Positions 21,084 through 31,211 of a stretch of DNA of 64,000 bases are shown here, in pieces. Below the pieces are notes generated by a model. It had not been told where the DNA came from, ran no database searches, and worked only from the letters and a program-made list of their open reading frames with translations. Numbering within the stretch: the stretch's first letter is position 1; every line of letters starts with the position of its first letter. Origin of the DNA: Fulvia fulva (lineage: Eukaryota; Ascomycota; Dothideomycetes; Mycosphaerellales; Mycosphaerellaceae); contig NC_063020.1 in the NCBI RefSeq assembly GCF_020509005.1, positions 3,782,001 to 3,846,000 of the forward strand, given 5' to 3'. The translations under genes were made by a program, and so were the position numbers.

Positions 21084-21540
21084 GATATCGTATATCCGTT
21101 ACCTTCGGTCTACGTCTATTTATCGTAGCTTAATAAGGTCTCTTAATATAGCGTCTCGTACCGTATACGCTTATTAGATTTTCTTAAACGTTAAGTAAGT
21201 AGGCTCTATTAGCTCATTACTTAGTTAGTAAGGATCTATATACTTCTAGACATTTAAAGGCTCTCCGTAGAGCTCTAGCTAACGGTCAAACTTGTCCTAT
21301 TAGTTATAGCTCTTTAGAACTACGGTACCCTAAGGTAGGGTACCGGTAGTTACTAGGTCTCGGTAGTAGCTATAACTATAAAATATATTATAGGCTAGTG
21401 AAAGTTCTACGCGGGTTCACTAGGCCTAGGGGGTACTACTATACTAGTTATAGTAGTAGTACTATAACAATATAAACTCTGCTTTAGGGCTTCCTTATTA
21501 TAGCAAATATTAGTAAGCGCTAATCGGGCTTATAACTATT
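21084..21540. repeat. RIP-degraded repeat DNA, no gene
   Basis: TA-rich with stops in all frames. It contains a perfect hairpin with 10-bp arms around agg (21323-21345, cggtaccctaaggtagggtaccg interrupted centre) and the imperfect palindrome tactactatactagttatag. Nothing else is recognised. Confidence 0.5.
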
Positions 21541-21594
21541 ACGTTAGAAGTGTAGGAAGTTATTATATAGGCTTATATAGGGTGTTTTAAAAAT

Positions 21595-22078
21595 AGGTTA
21601 TTCATTATATATGTCTATCTAGAATAGATAAGTGTTACTCTTAAAGAGGCTATAGGTAACTAATTAGTTACCTAATTCTTAGCGTACGTAGCCTTAAGTT
21701 TTAATAATAGGATATTACCTATATATACGCTCGGATCGCGACAATAGTAGGCCTTACGATACTTCTTTATATTATAGTGCTCTCTATAGGAGTTGTCGAG
21801 TATACTTATAAGTTCTTACTAAGAAGTAGCCTTCTTCTTATAGGAGCGTAGGCGCGCGTTAGCGTTACCTACTACGAAGGTACTAAAGACTAGAATATAT
21901 ATAGCCGGGCTACGTCTATAGGCCTCTTCTATTCCTATATAGCCCTCTACCTTCTCCTTCTACTCTTAGAAGTTTAGCTCGTCCTTATAGCCTAGCGAGT
22001 TAGAGGAGAATATCGGGATCTTCTTTATATTAATCGGGTTATAATAACCGCCTTACTACGCGGCGGTAATATACACTA
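21595..22078. repeat. Degraded insertion inside the left arm of the foldback element
   Basis: This block interrupts the match between the two inverted arms. TA-rich, stop-laden, no domain recognised. Boundaries are approximate because both arms are mutated there. Confidence 0.4.
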
Positions 22079-22081
22079 TTA

Positions 22082-23433
22082 TTACGGTTTACCTCGTGAG
22101 GCTGTACTTAGTATCACGTGACCTCGTACGCTAGCGCGCCTAGACCCTAGACCCTGACCTCGGCGTTTACTTTATCGCGGCTTTACGACTTTCTTATCTT
22201 CTCTTCTTCGTAGAACTTATTCGATTCTAAGGTATTAATACGTTTACGCTCTATCTTACGCCTTGTCCGTATTAACTATAGTCTCGTCGTCCGCTATAGT
22301 CGTACCGCTCTTCTTCGGCTTAGGCGTACCGGTACCGAAGTCTACGCTAGAGTCCTCTCTATCTAGTAACATTTTGAGAGCGGACTTCTAGCGAAGGGGA
22401 GGTAGCGGTACCTTGTCCTATACTACTTAACTATATAGATCCTTAACTTGCTCTTATAGGTTAGTAATTAGGACCGTAGCGCGATCTCCTAAGCTCTTCT
22501 ATATAGCTAACTCGGTTTAGGAGGTTTCGAGTTCTCCTACTAAGTCGGTATTACGGGTCCTAAGGGTCTTGATCTTAACTACTACTTTGTCGCTAGCTGC
22601 CTTTAACTAGGTGACCTCGGCGGCGAGGTCCGCTTCGTTAATGAGTTCCCTAAGGGTTTCCTACGTAGTCTTTAGCTCGTCCTTGATCCGCGAGTTCTCT
22701 ACTTAGAGGCGAGTTCGCTAAGTAGTTAGATTCTCCGACCGGGCTTTTAAGGAAAGGTAGGTGATCCGGTGTTCGTCTAGAACGTCAAGCCAAGCGTCTA
22801 GGTTAGCTTGCACGGCTTAAGACAGGTCGTCTGCCGTAATGACCTAGAAGTTCGAGGGGGTATACCTAAGTTTGTATTCTACCTCTTGTTCCTCGCGACG
22901 GACACAATCGATAGGGACTGTATAACGGAAACTGAGGTTGGCCTCTTTCCGTCCGCGGGATCCCTACTGAAGTAGGTCATCCTCGCCGCCTACTATCAAT
23001 CGGAGGTCTGACTCTATTTGACGACGTTCGTACTCGCGTTATAGGGCACGTTACGCTACGTCTCGCTACTGCTGTCTTCGTAGCCGGTCTTGCTCCTGTC
23101 GGGCCTGCTCAGCGGCATCCGCTCGGCCTTATGTCTATGTTTGCTCCTCTATCTTACGGAGTCGTTCTATACCCTATATGTCGTCGAATTCTAGGTCCTA
23201 TACTAACTCGTCTTCTACCTCTTTCTGCGCTACACTGAGTGTTCCGTTCTTCTGTCGAGCTTCTCGGAGGAACTGCTTAGTAAGCGGGTTAAGGTTCAAG
23301 TTGGGGAGAAAAGATGATTCGTCTGGTCCGAGAGTCGCGTTAGCAGTTACTATTCGTCTCGGGTCGCACGCGTACGCTCTGCTGCACGTATGTCTGAATC
23401 GCACGGCTCGGCGATCTAAGGGCGGTAGAACTT
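22082..23433 (-). pseudogene. Unrecognised coiled-coil protein remnant inside the foldback element
   Basis: One - strand frame of about 450 codons runs from a TAA just upstream of 23433 to TAA at 22082 and is broken by roughly 20 TAG/TAA codons at Q/W-like places. No frameshift is needed. It has an N-terminal basic part with two cysteines, then long charged helical stretches with heptads (EQARQEQDRLRRQQ; KARSENLTT; ELINEADLAAEVT), and a basic C-terminus (VLRRREDKK) encoded by the left inverted arm. No ATG opens it. The style resembles the N-terminal half of fungal Gypsy Gag proteins, but I find no conserved domain. Confidence 0.5.
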
Positions 23434-23705
23434 AATGACACGGACAAGGCGACATAGGGCGCAAACGTATAAACACCTTAGTATCGAATAAGTTCTACGA
23501 AGAAGAGAAGATAAGAAAGTCGCGAAGCCGCGATAAAGCAAACGCCGAGGTCAGGGTCCAGGGTCCGGGCGCGCTAGCGCACGAGGTCACGTGACACCAA
23601 GTGCAGCCTTGCGAGGTGAACCGTGACACTCTGCTTTTGAAACACCCTATATGAGCCCGTACAATAACTTCCCACACTTCTAACGTTATATTACCAACAC
23701 TGAAC

Positions 23706-23791
23706 TATCGGATTCTCAGCATTTCGGTAGCGCGCGGCTAGGTACGATAAGGATGCGTTGGCTGACAAAACTGCGTACCCCCTGTAGATGT
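23706..23791 (+). mobile_element. Partial copy of the MITE found whole at 58651-58797
   Basis: Shares tatcggattctcagcatttc and the following cggtagcgcgcgg, then aaggatgcgttggctgaca and the terminal agatgt with 58651-58797. It lacks the first about 20 bases and the internal part of the right terminal repeat. It marks the border between the transposon island and gene-bearing DNA. Confidence 0.75.
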
Positions 23792-24220
23792 TAACAAAAC
23801 CTCTTCAACCGTCCAGGATCACTGATCAGTGGGACTAGGCGTATACATCTGGCCAATACCTCTGGCTGATGTACAACACATGCTATGGCTTCTTTCACCA
23901 TCTTCGCCATTATCAAGCAGGACGGCATCTTTGACCGCTGGCCGAAATGTTTCCTTAACCGCACTGTGTCACAATGCTTCGTGAGCTCAGCACAAGCCTC
24001 ATCCGAAGCACAATCGATTTTATGTACAGCGTCTTCATGCAGCCGAGTCAAGTGCGCTTTTAGCTGCCGCCAGATCGATGTTGGCACATTGGCTCTACAC
24101 CTGGATTTTGCCAGGATGATCGGTCCGCCGGGATCTAAGATGTAACTCGGCTGCTCGAAGACGCTGTACAGTTCCCGCTCACTTCCCTCTGTTTCTAGGA
24201 TTCCAAGGGCTGTCGGTCAC
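23791..24220 (-). pseudogene. Hypothetical protein fragment ending in the MITE
   Basis: A - strand frame reads about 140 codons of protein-like sequence (SVFEQPSYILDPGGPIIL, then a helical part with paired cysteines) and stops at a TAA formed by the last bases of the partial MITE. No ATG opens it; upstream is a stop, so a missing 5' exon or truncation is likely. I do not recognise the family. The opposite strand has an 86-codon ORF (23885-24145), which I treat as its shadow. Could be a chance frame. Confidence 0.3.
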
Positions 24221-24453
24221 CTTGCATAAGCCAGTCAATTCGACGCTATCGGACGGGCGTGGAAGGGAACTGTACACGGATGATGCTCGAACGCCATCAC
24301 CAGCGCACACCAGTCCCACGCCATGGCACCACATCGCGGCCACTCGTCCGATGATATGCCGTTCTGAAGCGGCATAAGAACAGTATGCTCGCACCTCGAT
24401 CTATACTCATTCCACAGTCTACCAGTTCACCGAGTCCCGACGACCAACAAGCC

Positions 24454-24775
24454 ATGAAGTTCACAATTTGCCTCGTCCTTTCAGCATTCAGCTCACTCGT
24501 TGCTGGTCAGGTAATTATACTATGCCGTTGCGACCCATCAGCTTCTGATGCTGTCTACTAATATGGGTAGTGGGTCTGTTTTGTGGTTGCTGGCACAAAT
24601 GGCGCATGCAGAGAGAGAGATATCTTTACATGCGATGCGGTAAGCACGGTGATTCCTCCCTCTACTACATCATCTCGATTGCTAAAGGGCCTTATAGTCA
24701 ACTCCTTGTAAGAACACTGGGGATAAGTGTGAGGTGCTTGATAGAATCGGCGGACTGGCGAAATGCTCTACCTGA
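24454..24775 (+). CDS. Small secreted cysteine-rich protein, three exons
   Basis: Exons 24454-24510, 24571-24639 and 24698-24775 give 67 aa. Intron 1 (60 nt) has GTAATT, a TACTAAT branch and TAG; intron 2 (58 nt) has GTAAGC, CTAAA and TAG. Exons 1 and 2 are whole codons, and the spliced frame ends in TGA. Residues 1-18 are a clear signal peptide (MKFTICLVLSAFSSLVAG). The mature part is about 48 residues with six cysteines spaced C-x9-C-x7-C-x5-C-x6-C-x11-C, enough for three disulfides. It sits less than 1 kb from the transposon island, a common place for candidate effectors. Unspliced reading hides it because each exon is tiny. No family recognised; function (effector, antimicrobial or other) is inference. 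Confidence 0.75.
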
Positions 24776-26401
24776 TCGTGTAGACCACAACATCATGGCG
24801 ACGTGTGCATCGCTCGCTAGCTTGCTGCTAGGCAGCTATGTACAGATACCTCCTATGGCGAAGTCTGAAAACGCGGCAGAACACGAGCTTCCAGCCAGGT
24901 TGAAGCCATGTGCACATGCAGTTCAAGCCACGCGCCTACCACATGTCACGGAGGATCTAGGTGTCAAAACTTATGCTTCACGCGTTGCGGTCGGAGCGAT
25001 TATTCTGCAACGTCCTGATTGCTTCCTAAAGACCTGATCTTGCTGTCAACTTTCAGTCATAACCTCAACGAACGATGAACAACTCGAGTTTCATGGTAGA
25101 TACAGATTGGCATATGCACCGGACTCAGCTCCCTGCTGGTTGTTGTGCTTACATGTAACTCGCCCGACTCGCTCTTCTCTATGATGCAGGAACATCATAT
25201 GTGTCCCGTGGATCTAGACTTGCTGACCGCGGTTCCACAGAACGTGGCGTACAAAGAGGTCGCGTGTGGCTGCAATGCCTCCTGCACCCTGCAAGCCACT
25301 GGATCTCGACATCTTGCATGAGCCAGTCTCATTGAGACCTCAACGAGAACACCGCGGGCATTGTTGTACTCACAACCATGATCCCAATCGACATGGTCAA
25401 CCTTCCAAAAATGTGCTGTTGGCGGTTGTGAACCTCCAAAGGTAAGCGTAGCGGAGTGGAGCTCTCTACCAACCCTTCTAGACTGCAAAGTAGCGTGCGA
25501 TCCACGCTACCGCTACCCGACGTACAGTGCTTATTATACGACGACATAGGCGTTAGCGACGAGTATATGTTTGCGAGTTCGCCAACAGGCACAGTGCGGT
25601 AGGTCACGTGACCCCAAAACTTGAAAGTTGACCAATCAGAGCGGGCGCCAAGGCTAGTCGAGGGCTGGTATAGAGCTTCACTCCCTCGCTGACGCCTCAC
25701 CTACGTACTCGCAAGCTCGTACTCCGGTGTGGCTAGCGCTCGGTCGCTACGCTTAATAACATTGCTGAGAGCTCGCCATCGTTGGCATCGTCCGGGCCGA
25801 TGCTTGCGTGCTTCATCTGCACAGCTCGCGTAATACTTGGTTCCAGCAAGCCATAAACTGCCACCATCGAGAATTGAAGAAAACTCGCGATGGTACAACG
25901 CCATCTGAGACTCCACGCGGCAAGGACAGCGGTCATGCTCGACATTCCAGATTTCGGGCGATCCGGTTCCCCTTCCGGCCAGCCCGACCTGATCGGCAAA
26001 CCGAAGCCTAGACGCACGCTACCTGCACGTGGCTTTCGAATGGCAAATCATTTCCCGCCCTAACCAACAACATGCGTCAACATACTTTGCACTATCGCTA
26101 GAATACGTGCCTCGTCGGGCTAAACGTGCTTTTTGCTACTTGCTAGCTGAGGCGGATGCGGATATCTACTCCCCGCCGCCCAGCGCGTGAGCACCGAGAC
26201 CTTCGACAGTAGAGCTCCATCCCGGATCATGGATTCCTATATACCGGCCACGCGATGACCATGAGGCGATAGTGACCGGCACGTCTGTCGTCATAAAGGT
26301 TTGAATGCGACGCTGCGCACCTCTTCGGACACTCCGGCTCTTCTATTCAGTACACTTCACCTTCTCGCTTTCCGGACTTGACCGAATATCATTCCTTCGC
26401 A
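24776..26401. other. Intergenic, 1.6 kb
   Basis: No convincing gene. A cysteine-rich 44-codon stretch on + (25191-25325, preceded by a gatgcag acceptor-like site) and overlapping - strand frames (25195-26017) are present but lack a signal peptide or coherent exons. TATATA at about 26237-26242 lies upstream of the 7TM-RGS gene. Confidence 0.4.
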
Positions 26402-28135
26402 ATGGGTCTTGAGCCATTAGGTCGTAACTGGGGTGACATCGTCAACTGGGATGATCTTGCAAAAGCATACGCAGGCTTCATCATCGCGTGGACGATTTTG
26501 CTCTACGTCGGCGTCGGCTGGATTGTGTACAACCGACATTTGCCTTCGGTCAGGATACGAAATGTATCCATCGCGGTGCTCAGTGTCAGCTTCCTTCATC
26601 TCTATCTTGTCAAGATAGTGCTCGCCTACACTACGAATGGCCACTTCCTGTGTGGTGCGGAGTTCTGGATTATGAGCATTTATCTTCCGTTCGGCATAGC
26701 GTTGTTCCAGATGAACCTGGTACAGCTACACAGCATTGCTGAACAGCAGCGCAAGCTTCTTTCTTCGGCCGGGTCAATGAGATCTATACCTACTGGCACT
26801 CCGAAGACTGTCCGCGGTGCCTGGGTATACTGGAAGGGCTTGTCGTCCAGCACTAGGTCTTACATCTACATCGGTCTTGGTATGCTCGTGCAGCTCATCA
26901 TTACAGCTGTCCTGTATGCAACCACGCCTGAGCTGCAAGGTGACTGGACAAGCTATGGCAAGGTCACTCACGCCAAGGGTCAAGCACTCTGCCGCAAGTC
27001 GCTGGTGTGGATCCCATCTGCATTCTGGCAGTTGTTCTGGACCTGGGTGTTCGGCCTCTACACGTTGTACAAGATCCGCAACATTCGCGACACTCACTAT
27101 TGGAGACTTGGGACATGGCTGAGCGTCATCTTCGGACTGCCAGGCACACCTTTGTGGATCGCCGCCGTCTTCTGCATCAAGTTCAAGCCCGTCAACATTC
27201 GATGGGTCCCGCCCATGTGGCTCGCCCCTGGCATCGTGGTCATGCAGATCGTTACGATATTCTTTCCCATGCTCGAAGAGTATCAGTCACGAAGACATAT
27301 GCGCAGGACGTTGTCTATCATCGAGACATGGGAGAAGAAAGACACTGCCGACCTGTACGGCAGCATCGTGTCCGGGGACCGAAGTCAACTATCTCAAAGC
27401 ACATCGACCAGGAGTAAAGAGCTTTACTCGATGGCATCGCTCGAGAAGGCACTAGCCGTCAACCCACTACCGCTACTCCACTTCGCTGCCAATAAAGACT
27501 TCACCGCAGAGAACATCATCTTTCTCATGCGCGTGAAAGAATGGCGGCAGGCCTGGGCGAGTGCACCTCGTCAGCCAGGCTCAAGGAGTGTCACTGAAGA
27601 GTCCCGTGCCATGCTTTTCCGCCTTGCCGTGGAAATCTACATGACCTGCGTGCTCGACACCATCTCAGAGTTTCCAATCAACATTGAAGGCCCGGTCAGA
27701 ACAAAGCTCGACTTCCTCTTCGACTCAGCCGTGCCAGACGGCAAGAAACGCACCTCAGCAGAAAGCGACGCAAGCCCCTTCGGCTTCGAGATGGACGACC
27801 CCAAAAACGGCCCCATCGCAACCGAAGTCAAGCGCATCGCCCTCGTACGCGAAGGCAGCGCCGACTCCGACGACACACTCTGGAGCGACGCCTCTTCCAA
27901 AGGCCGCTCCCTCAACTCCGCCAACGGCGTTGTTACATACCACCCTGACACAGATCCCATCTTCGATCCTCACCCGGCACATTCGCCTCTGGGCTCTGCG
28001 CGGGCGAAGATAAAGCCGGAGTTTGATCATATGGCGTTCGATGCGGCGGAGGCGAGCATAAAGTATCTTGTTTTGACGAATACGTGGCGCAAGTTTGCGC
28101 AGAAGGCGCAGCATGGAGCGGTGGAGATTGTTTAG
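26402..28135 (+). CDS. 7TM protein with C-terminal RGS domain
   Basis: 577 aa, no intron. I start at the ATG at 26402 (MGLEPLG); the eight codons upstream open only with TTG. Seven hydrophobic segments occupy roughly residues 20-330 (starting AYAGFIIAWTILLYVGVGW). A cytosolic part follows in which RGS-box halves are visible: LPLLHFAANKDFTAENIIFL around residue 365, and FDAAEASIKYLVLTNTWRKF near the C-terminus. A serine-rich insert of about 120 residues separates them. Such fungal proteins are thought to be membrane-tethered GTPase activators for G-alpha subunits. An RGS box split by a long insert is odd but occurs in fungal members. Well supported as family; substrate G-alpha unknown. Confidence 0.88.
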   Translation: MGLEPLGRNWGDIVNWDDLAKAYAGFIIAWTILLYVGVGWIVYNRHLPSVRIRNVSIAVLSVSFLHLYLVKIVLAYTTNGHFLCGAEFWIMSIYLPFGIALFQMNLVQLHSIAEQQRKLLSSAGSMRSIPTGTPKTVRGAWVYWKGLSSSTRSYIYIGLGMLVQLIITAVLYATTPELQGDWTSYGKVTHAKGQALCRKSLVWIPSAFWQLFWTWVFGLYTLYKIRNIRDTHYWRLGTWLSVIFGLPGTPLWIAAVFCIKFKPVNIRWVPPMWLAPGIVVMQIVTIFFPMLEEYQSRRHMRRTLSIIETWEKKDTADLYGSIVSGDRSQLSQSTSTRSKELYSMASLEKALAVNPLPLLHFAANKDFTAENIIFLMRVKEWRQAWASAPRQPGSRSVTEESRAMLFRLAVEIYMTCVLDTISEFPINIEGPVRTKLDFLFDSAVPDGKKRTSAESDASPFGFEMDDPKNGPIATEVKRIALVREGSADSDDTLWSDASSKGRSLNSANGVVTYHPDTDPIFDPHPAHSPLGSARAKIKPEFDHMAFDAAEASIKYLVLTNTWRKFAQKAQHGAVEIV

Positions 28136-29038
28136 GATACCCAGGGGCGATGTGCATCTTATTGGTGGGAGGCTTTAGCGTGTATAGTTGTTTATGTTTT
28201 GTATAAGTGATAAGCAACGAAGGATATCGTCTCAGTGCTGCCCATGTTCCTTCTTCGGATGTGACCTTGACGGCCAACCGCGTAGTCCTTCTTTGACTGC
28301 TCCGACTGTTTCTCGCTTCCCTTCATGCCTACTGCCCCGTCGGTCGTTACTAGTTGATGGTCGATGATTGATATTTTACAAAGACGTGGTCGACAGAAAG
28401 AATGAAGAAGACCAAGAGCATTGATGAACGCATTGGCCAGGTGGAAAATCCCGAAAGCGAAACACATCTCACACCTTCTGCAGACCTTCATCATCCCCAT
28501 CACTCTGACATTCGAACATCATCAACTCATCACTGCCATTGCCTGCATATCGCCACCGACATGTGCATCTCCGCCAAGTCGCATCTGCTGGCCGGAGCTC
28601 AAGGCGCGAAGCCGCCCAAGCTCCGGCGAAGAACCACTCAAGCAACGAAGAAGCCACTGAAGCACCTTCCGAGCATGGGCACGATTTCGCCTATCTCTCC
28701 ATCTATGCCGCTGCAACAAGGATCGTCGCCGCGGACGTCACGTTGGACATGCAGACATCACGCGACGCTACTGACGATACGCTGTTGGCCGGCTAATAGA
28801 TACTGCTGTGCTGCAGGCCCTATCTGCGAATCGCGACTGCATTGACCCGACGGATGCACCAGTAGGTCGTGGGACAGGTCTCCCTGGCATACCACTCTTC
28901 CTGTAGGTCTGTTTCTTCCTATTCCTTCTACCGTCCTTCGTCTCTGTTTGACTGTACACTTGCTATGGCCCAGGACCCGCAGAACGGCAGCATGTCTACG
29001 GAGAAGGCCACTACCTCGATCCTGATGTCGACGAGAAG
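28136..29038. other. Intergenic and 5' region of the MFS permease
   Basis: No gene seen. An ATG at 28965 and another at 28992 lie upstream of the permease start but out of frame with it (see the finding on its 5' end). Confidence 0.5.
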
Positions 29039-30663
29039 ATGGCGGCGCCACTGGCCGAAGCCATCAGATCAGGATCCGTACCAGATGTCATCCTCAAGCA
29101 CTATCACGACGCCGATGAAGCGATGAAAGCCTTCGAAAGCCAGCAGGGAGAAGTCATGGCCATCGATGAGGCTACGAACAAACGCCTCCTCCGCCGCATC
29201 GACTGGAACCTCATGCCGATCATGTGTGTTATATACGGCTTGCAATTCTTGGACAAAACCACGATCAGCTACGCCTCAATCATGGGTCTGCGAGACGACA
29301 TCGGTCTAACCGGCGACAACTATCAGTGGCTTGGCTCCATGTTCTACTTCGGATACCTTGCCTGGGAGTACCCTACCAACCGTCTCTTACAAAGACTGCC
29401 TCTGGGAAAGTACAGTGCGACATGCATCATCCTCTGGGGACTAGTACTTGCCTGCTTTGCGGCCGTCAAGAACTTCAGTGGCGCGGTGGCGATACGCTTC
29501 CTGTTAGGTCTGACTGAGTCTGCTGTCACGCCTGGCTTTGCTTTCATCACGAGTCAATGGTACACGAAAGCTGAGCAGGGCCTGCGAGTAGGCATTTGGT
29601 TCTCCTTCAATGGCGTTGCTCAGATTGTAGGAGGTGTCGTAGCTTATGGCATTGCCGTTGGTACGGAGAGACACCCTACCTCGCTGTCAGGTTGGCAGAT
29701 CCTGTTTCTGGCAACGGGTCTTGTCACTGCCGCAATCGGGATCGTGTTCTTCTTCATAGTCCCCGACAATCAGTTGAACGCTCGCTGGCTGAGCAAGGAA
29801 GATCGAGTATTGGCACTGGAACGTATCCGAATCAATCAGCAGGGCGTTGGTAACAGACATTTCAAATGGTGAGTCAAGTCCACGACATGCTATAATACCC
29901 TTCCTAACAGGTCTGCAGGTACCAGATGAAAGAAGCTCTACTTGACCCGATGGCCTGGGCTTTCACTGCATATGCATTAGTTGCAGACATTCCAAATGGT
30001 GGGATCACGAACTTCTTCTCACAGCTTATCACATCATTCGGGTACACTGAGAAGCAGTCGCTCTTATACGGAACCCCTGGCGGTGCTGTTGAAATCGTTA
30101 CGCTGCTGTTCGCGGGCTACTTTGGCGACAAGCTGCACAACCGCATCCTCCTGTCCTCTCATGGATTAGTCCTTGCGATCATCGGGATGGTCTTGATCGT
30201 TGCTCTGCCTCTGGAGAACAACAATGGTCGCTTAGCAGGATACTACCTGACACAAGCCAGCGCGGCGCCCTTTGTGTGCTTCCTCTCCATGATCGCCACG
30301 AACGTCGCTGGCTACACGAAGAAGACCACCGTCGCCGCGATGTATCTGATCGCATACTGTGTTGGCAACATCATGTAAGTCCCCCCTGCCATAGCGACAC
30401 GCGATATCCGAGCTGACCAAGACAACAGTGGACCACAGACCTTCCGACCCAAGGATGCCCCTCGCTACGTCACGGCCGAGATCACAATCATCGTCTGCTG
30501 GTGCGTCTCGTTATGCATCATGGTCTTCATCTACGTCTGGTGTCGGACGCAGAACGCGAAGAAGGCCAAGATTCGAGCTCAGCTTGGATACGTGAAGTTG
30601 GAGAATCAGGGATGGTTGGACCTGACGGACAGAGAGAATCCCGAGTTCACATACACCCTATGA
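29039..30663 (+). CDS. MFS permease, Dal5/anion:cation symporter family
   Basis: Exons 29039-29868, 29919-30374 and 30429-30663; introns of 50 and 54 nt with GTGAGT/GCAG and GTAAGT/ACAG. About 506 aa and twelve predicted membrane spans. Family marks: DKTTISYASIMGL in the first helix, WYTKAEQ after helix 4, and GNI-IGPQTF across the second splice junction. This family takes up allantoate, ureidosuccinate, nicotinate, pantothenate and other carboxylates; the substrate cannot be read from sequence. The presence of allantoinase in the window makes a ureide plausible. The N-terminus is uncertain: upstream codons in this frame (LDPDVDEK) continue the protein style but have no in-frame ATG. Confidence 0.9.
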
Positions 30664-31211
30664 TGTATTGAAGTACTGTGTTCAAGGTCCAGATCAGGTT
30701 TACTGATCCTCGAGCTCGGGACGTGCCGAAAGCGAAGGATAGCAGGATTGTGCCTAATCCACCTTCCTTATTGGGCCTTGGGCCAGTCCAGGCTCGTACG
30801 CCGCGTGTTTAACTTCAAAATGCAAGGTCTTCATGGTTTTTGATCCTGGAAGATTGTTGCTCGAGCACTACCTGATGTGATCGAAGCGCGTTTTCCGAGA
30901 GAATCCTCGACCATGATGATGAGCATGATACATAACAAGGTAACCTCGTTCGCCCTCCACGATGCAACAAAATGGGAGAGGCGATCGCCAGCCACCTCTG
31001 TGACCTGACGGCGGGCCCTCCACACGACTCTCCGCATCTTGTCCCCATTCAGCGTCATCTTTGATCCTCCCGAGTAAGTTAGTTCTACCGCACAAGAGCA
31101 CAACATGCTGCTGGGCGGCGACACTTTCAGAATGTGCCATCGTTCCTGGGAGACTTCCTCCATCTGGACGAACTTTACACCTGCTCATCACAGCGTCTGG
31201 TGCCCACCATC
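30664..31211. other. Intergenic, nothing seen
   Basis: Between the permease and the GH43 pseudogene. No coherent frame or motif. Confidence 0.5.

Larger units (their letters stand above)
21541..23686. mobile_element. Foldback (long inverted repeat) element with internal ORF
   Basis: The outer 47 bp at 21541-21587 are an inverted match to 23640-23686 (first 13 bases identical). A second, longer inverted match joins about 22080-22280 to about 23440-23635. In the left arm the two matching blocks are separated by about 490 bp of unrelated RIP-degraded DNA, which looks like a later insertion. The arms enclose a - strand reading frame. The left arm carries more C-to-T/G-to-A changes than the right. 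No clear target duplication was found. Alternative: two inverted LTR fragments (the inner arm starts with a TGTCACGG-like LTR motif). Confidence 0.6.

Noticed and set aside
24570..25037. 155-codon + strand ORF over the secreted-protein locus
   Set aside because: It opens with GTG, reads through both introns, and lies in a different frame from the spliced gene, which has a signal peptide and ordered cysteines.
25195..26017. Overlapping - strand ORFs between the secreted-protein and RGS genes
   Set aside because: No coherent exon structure, signal peptide or family.
26378..26401. Longer N-terminus for the 7TM-RGS protein
   Set aside because: The codons are in frame but begin with TTG; the ATG at 26402 is the first proper start.
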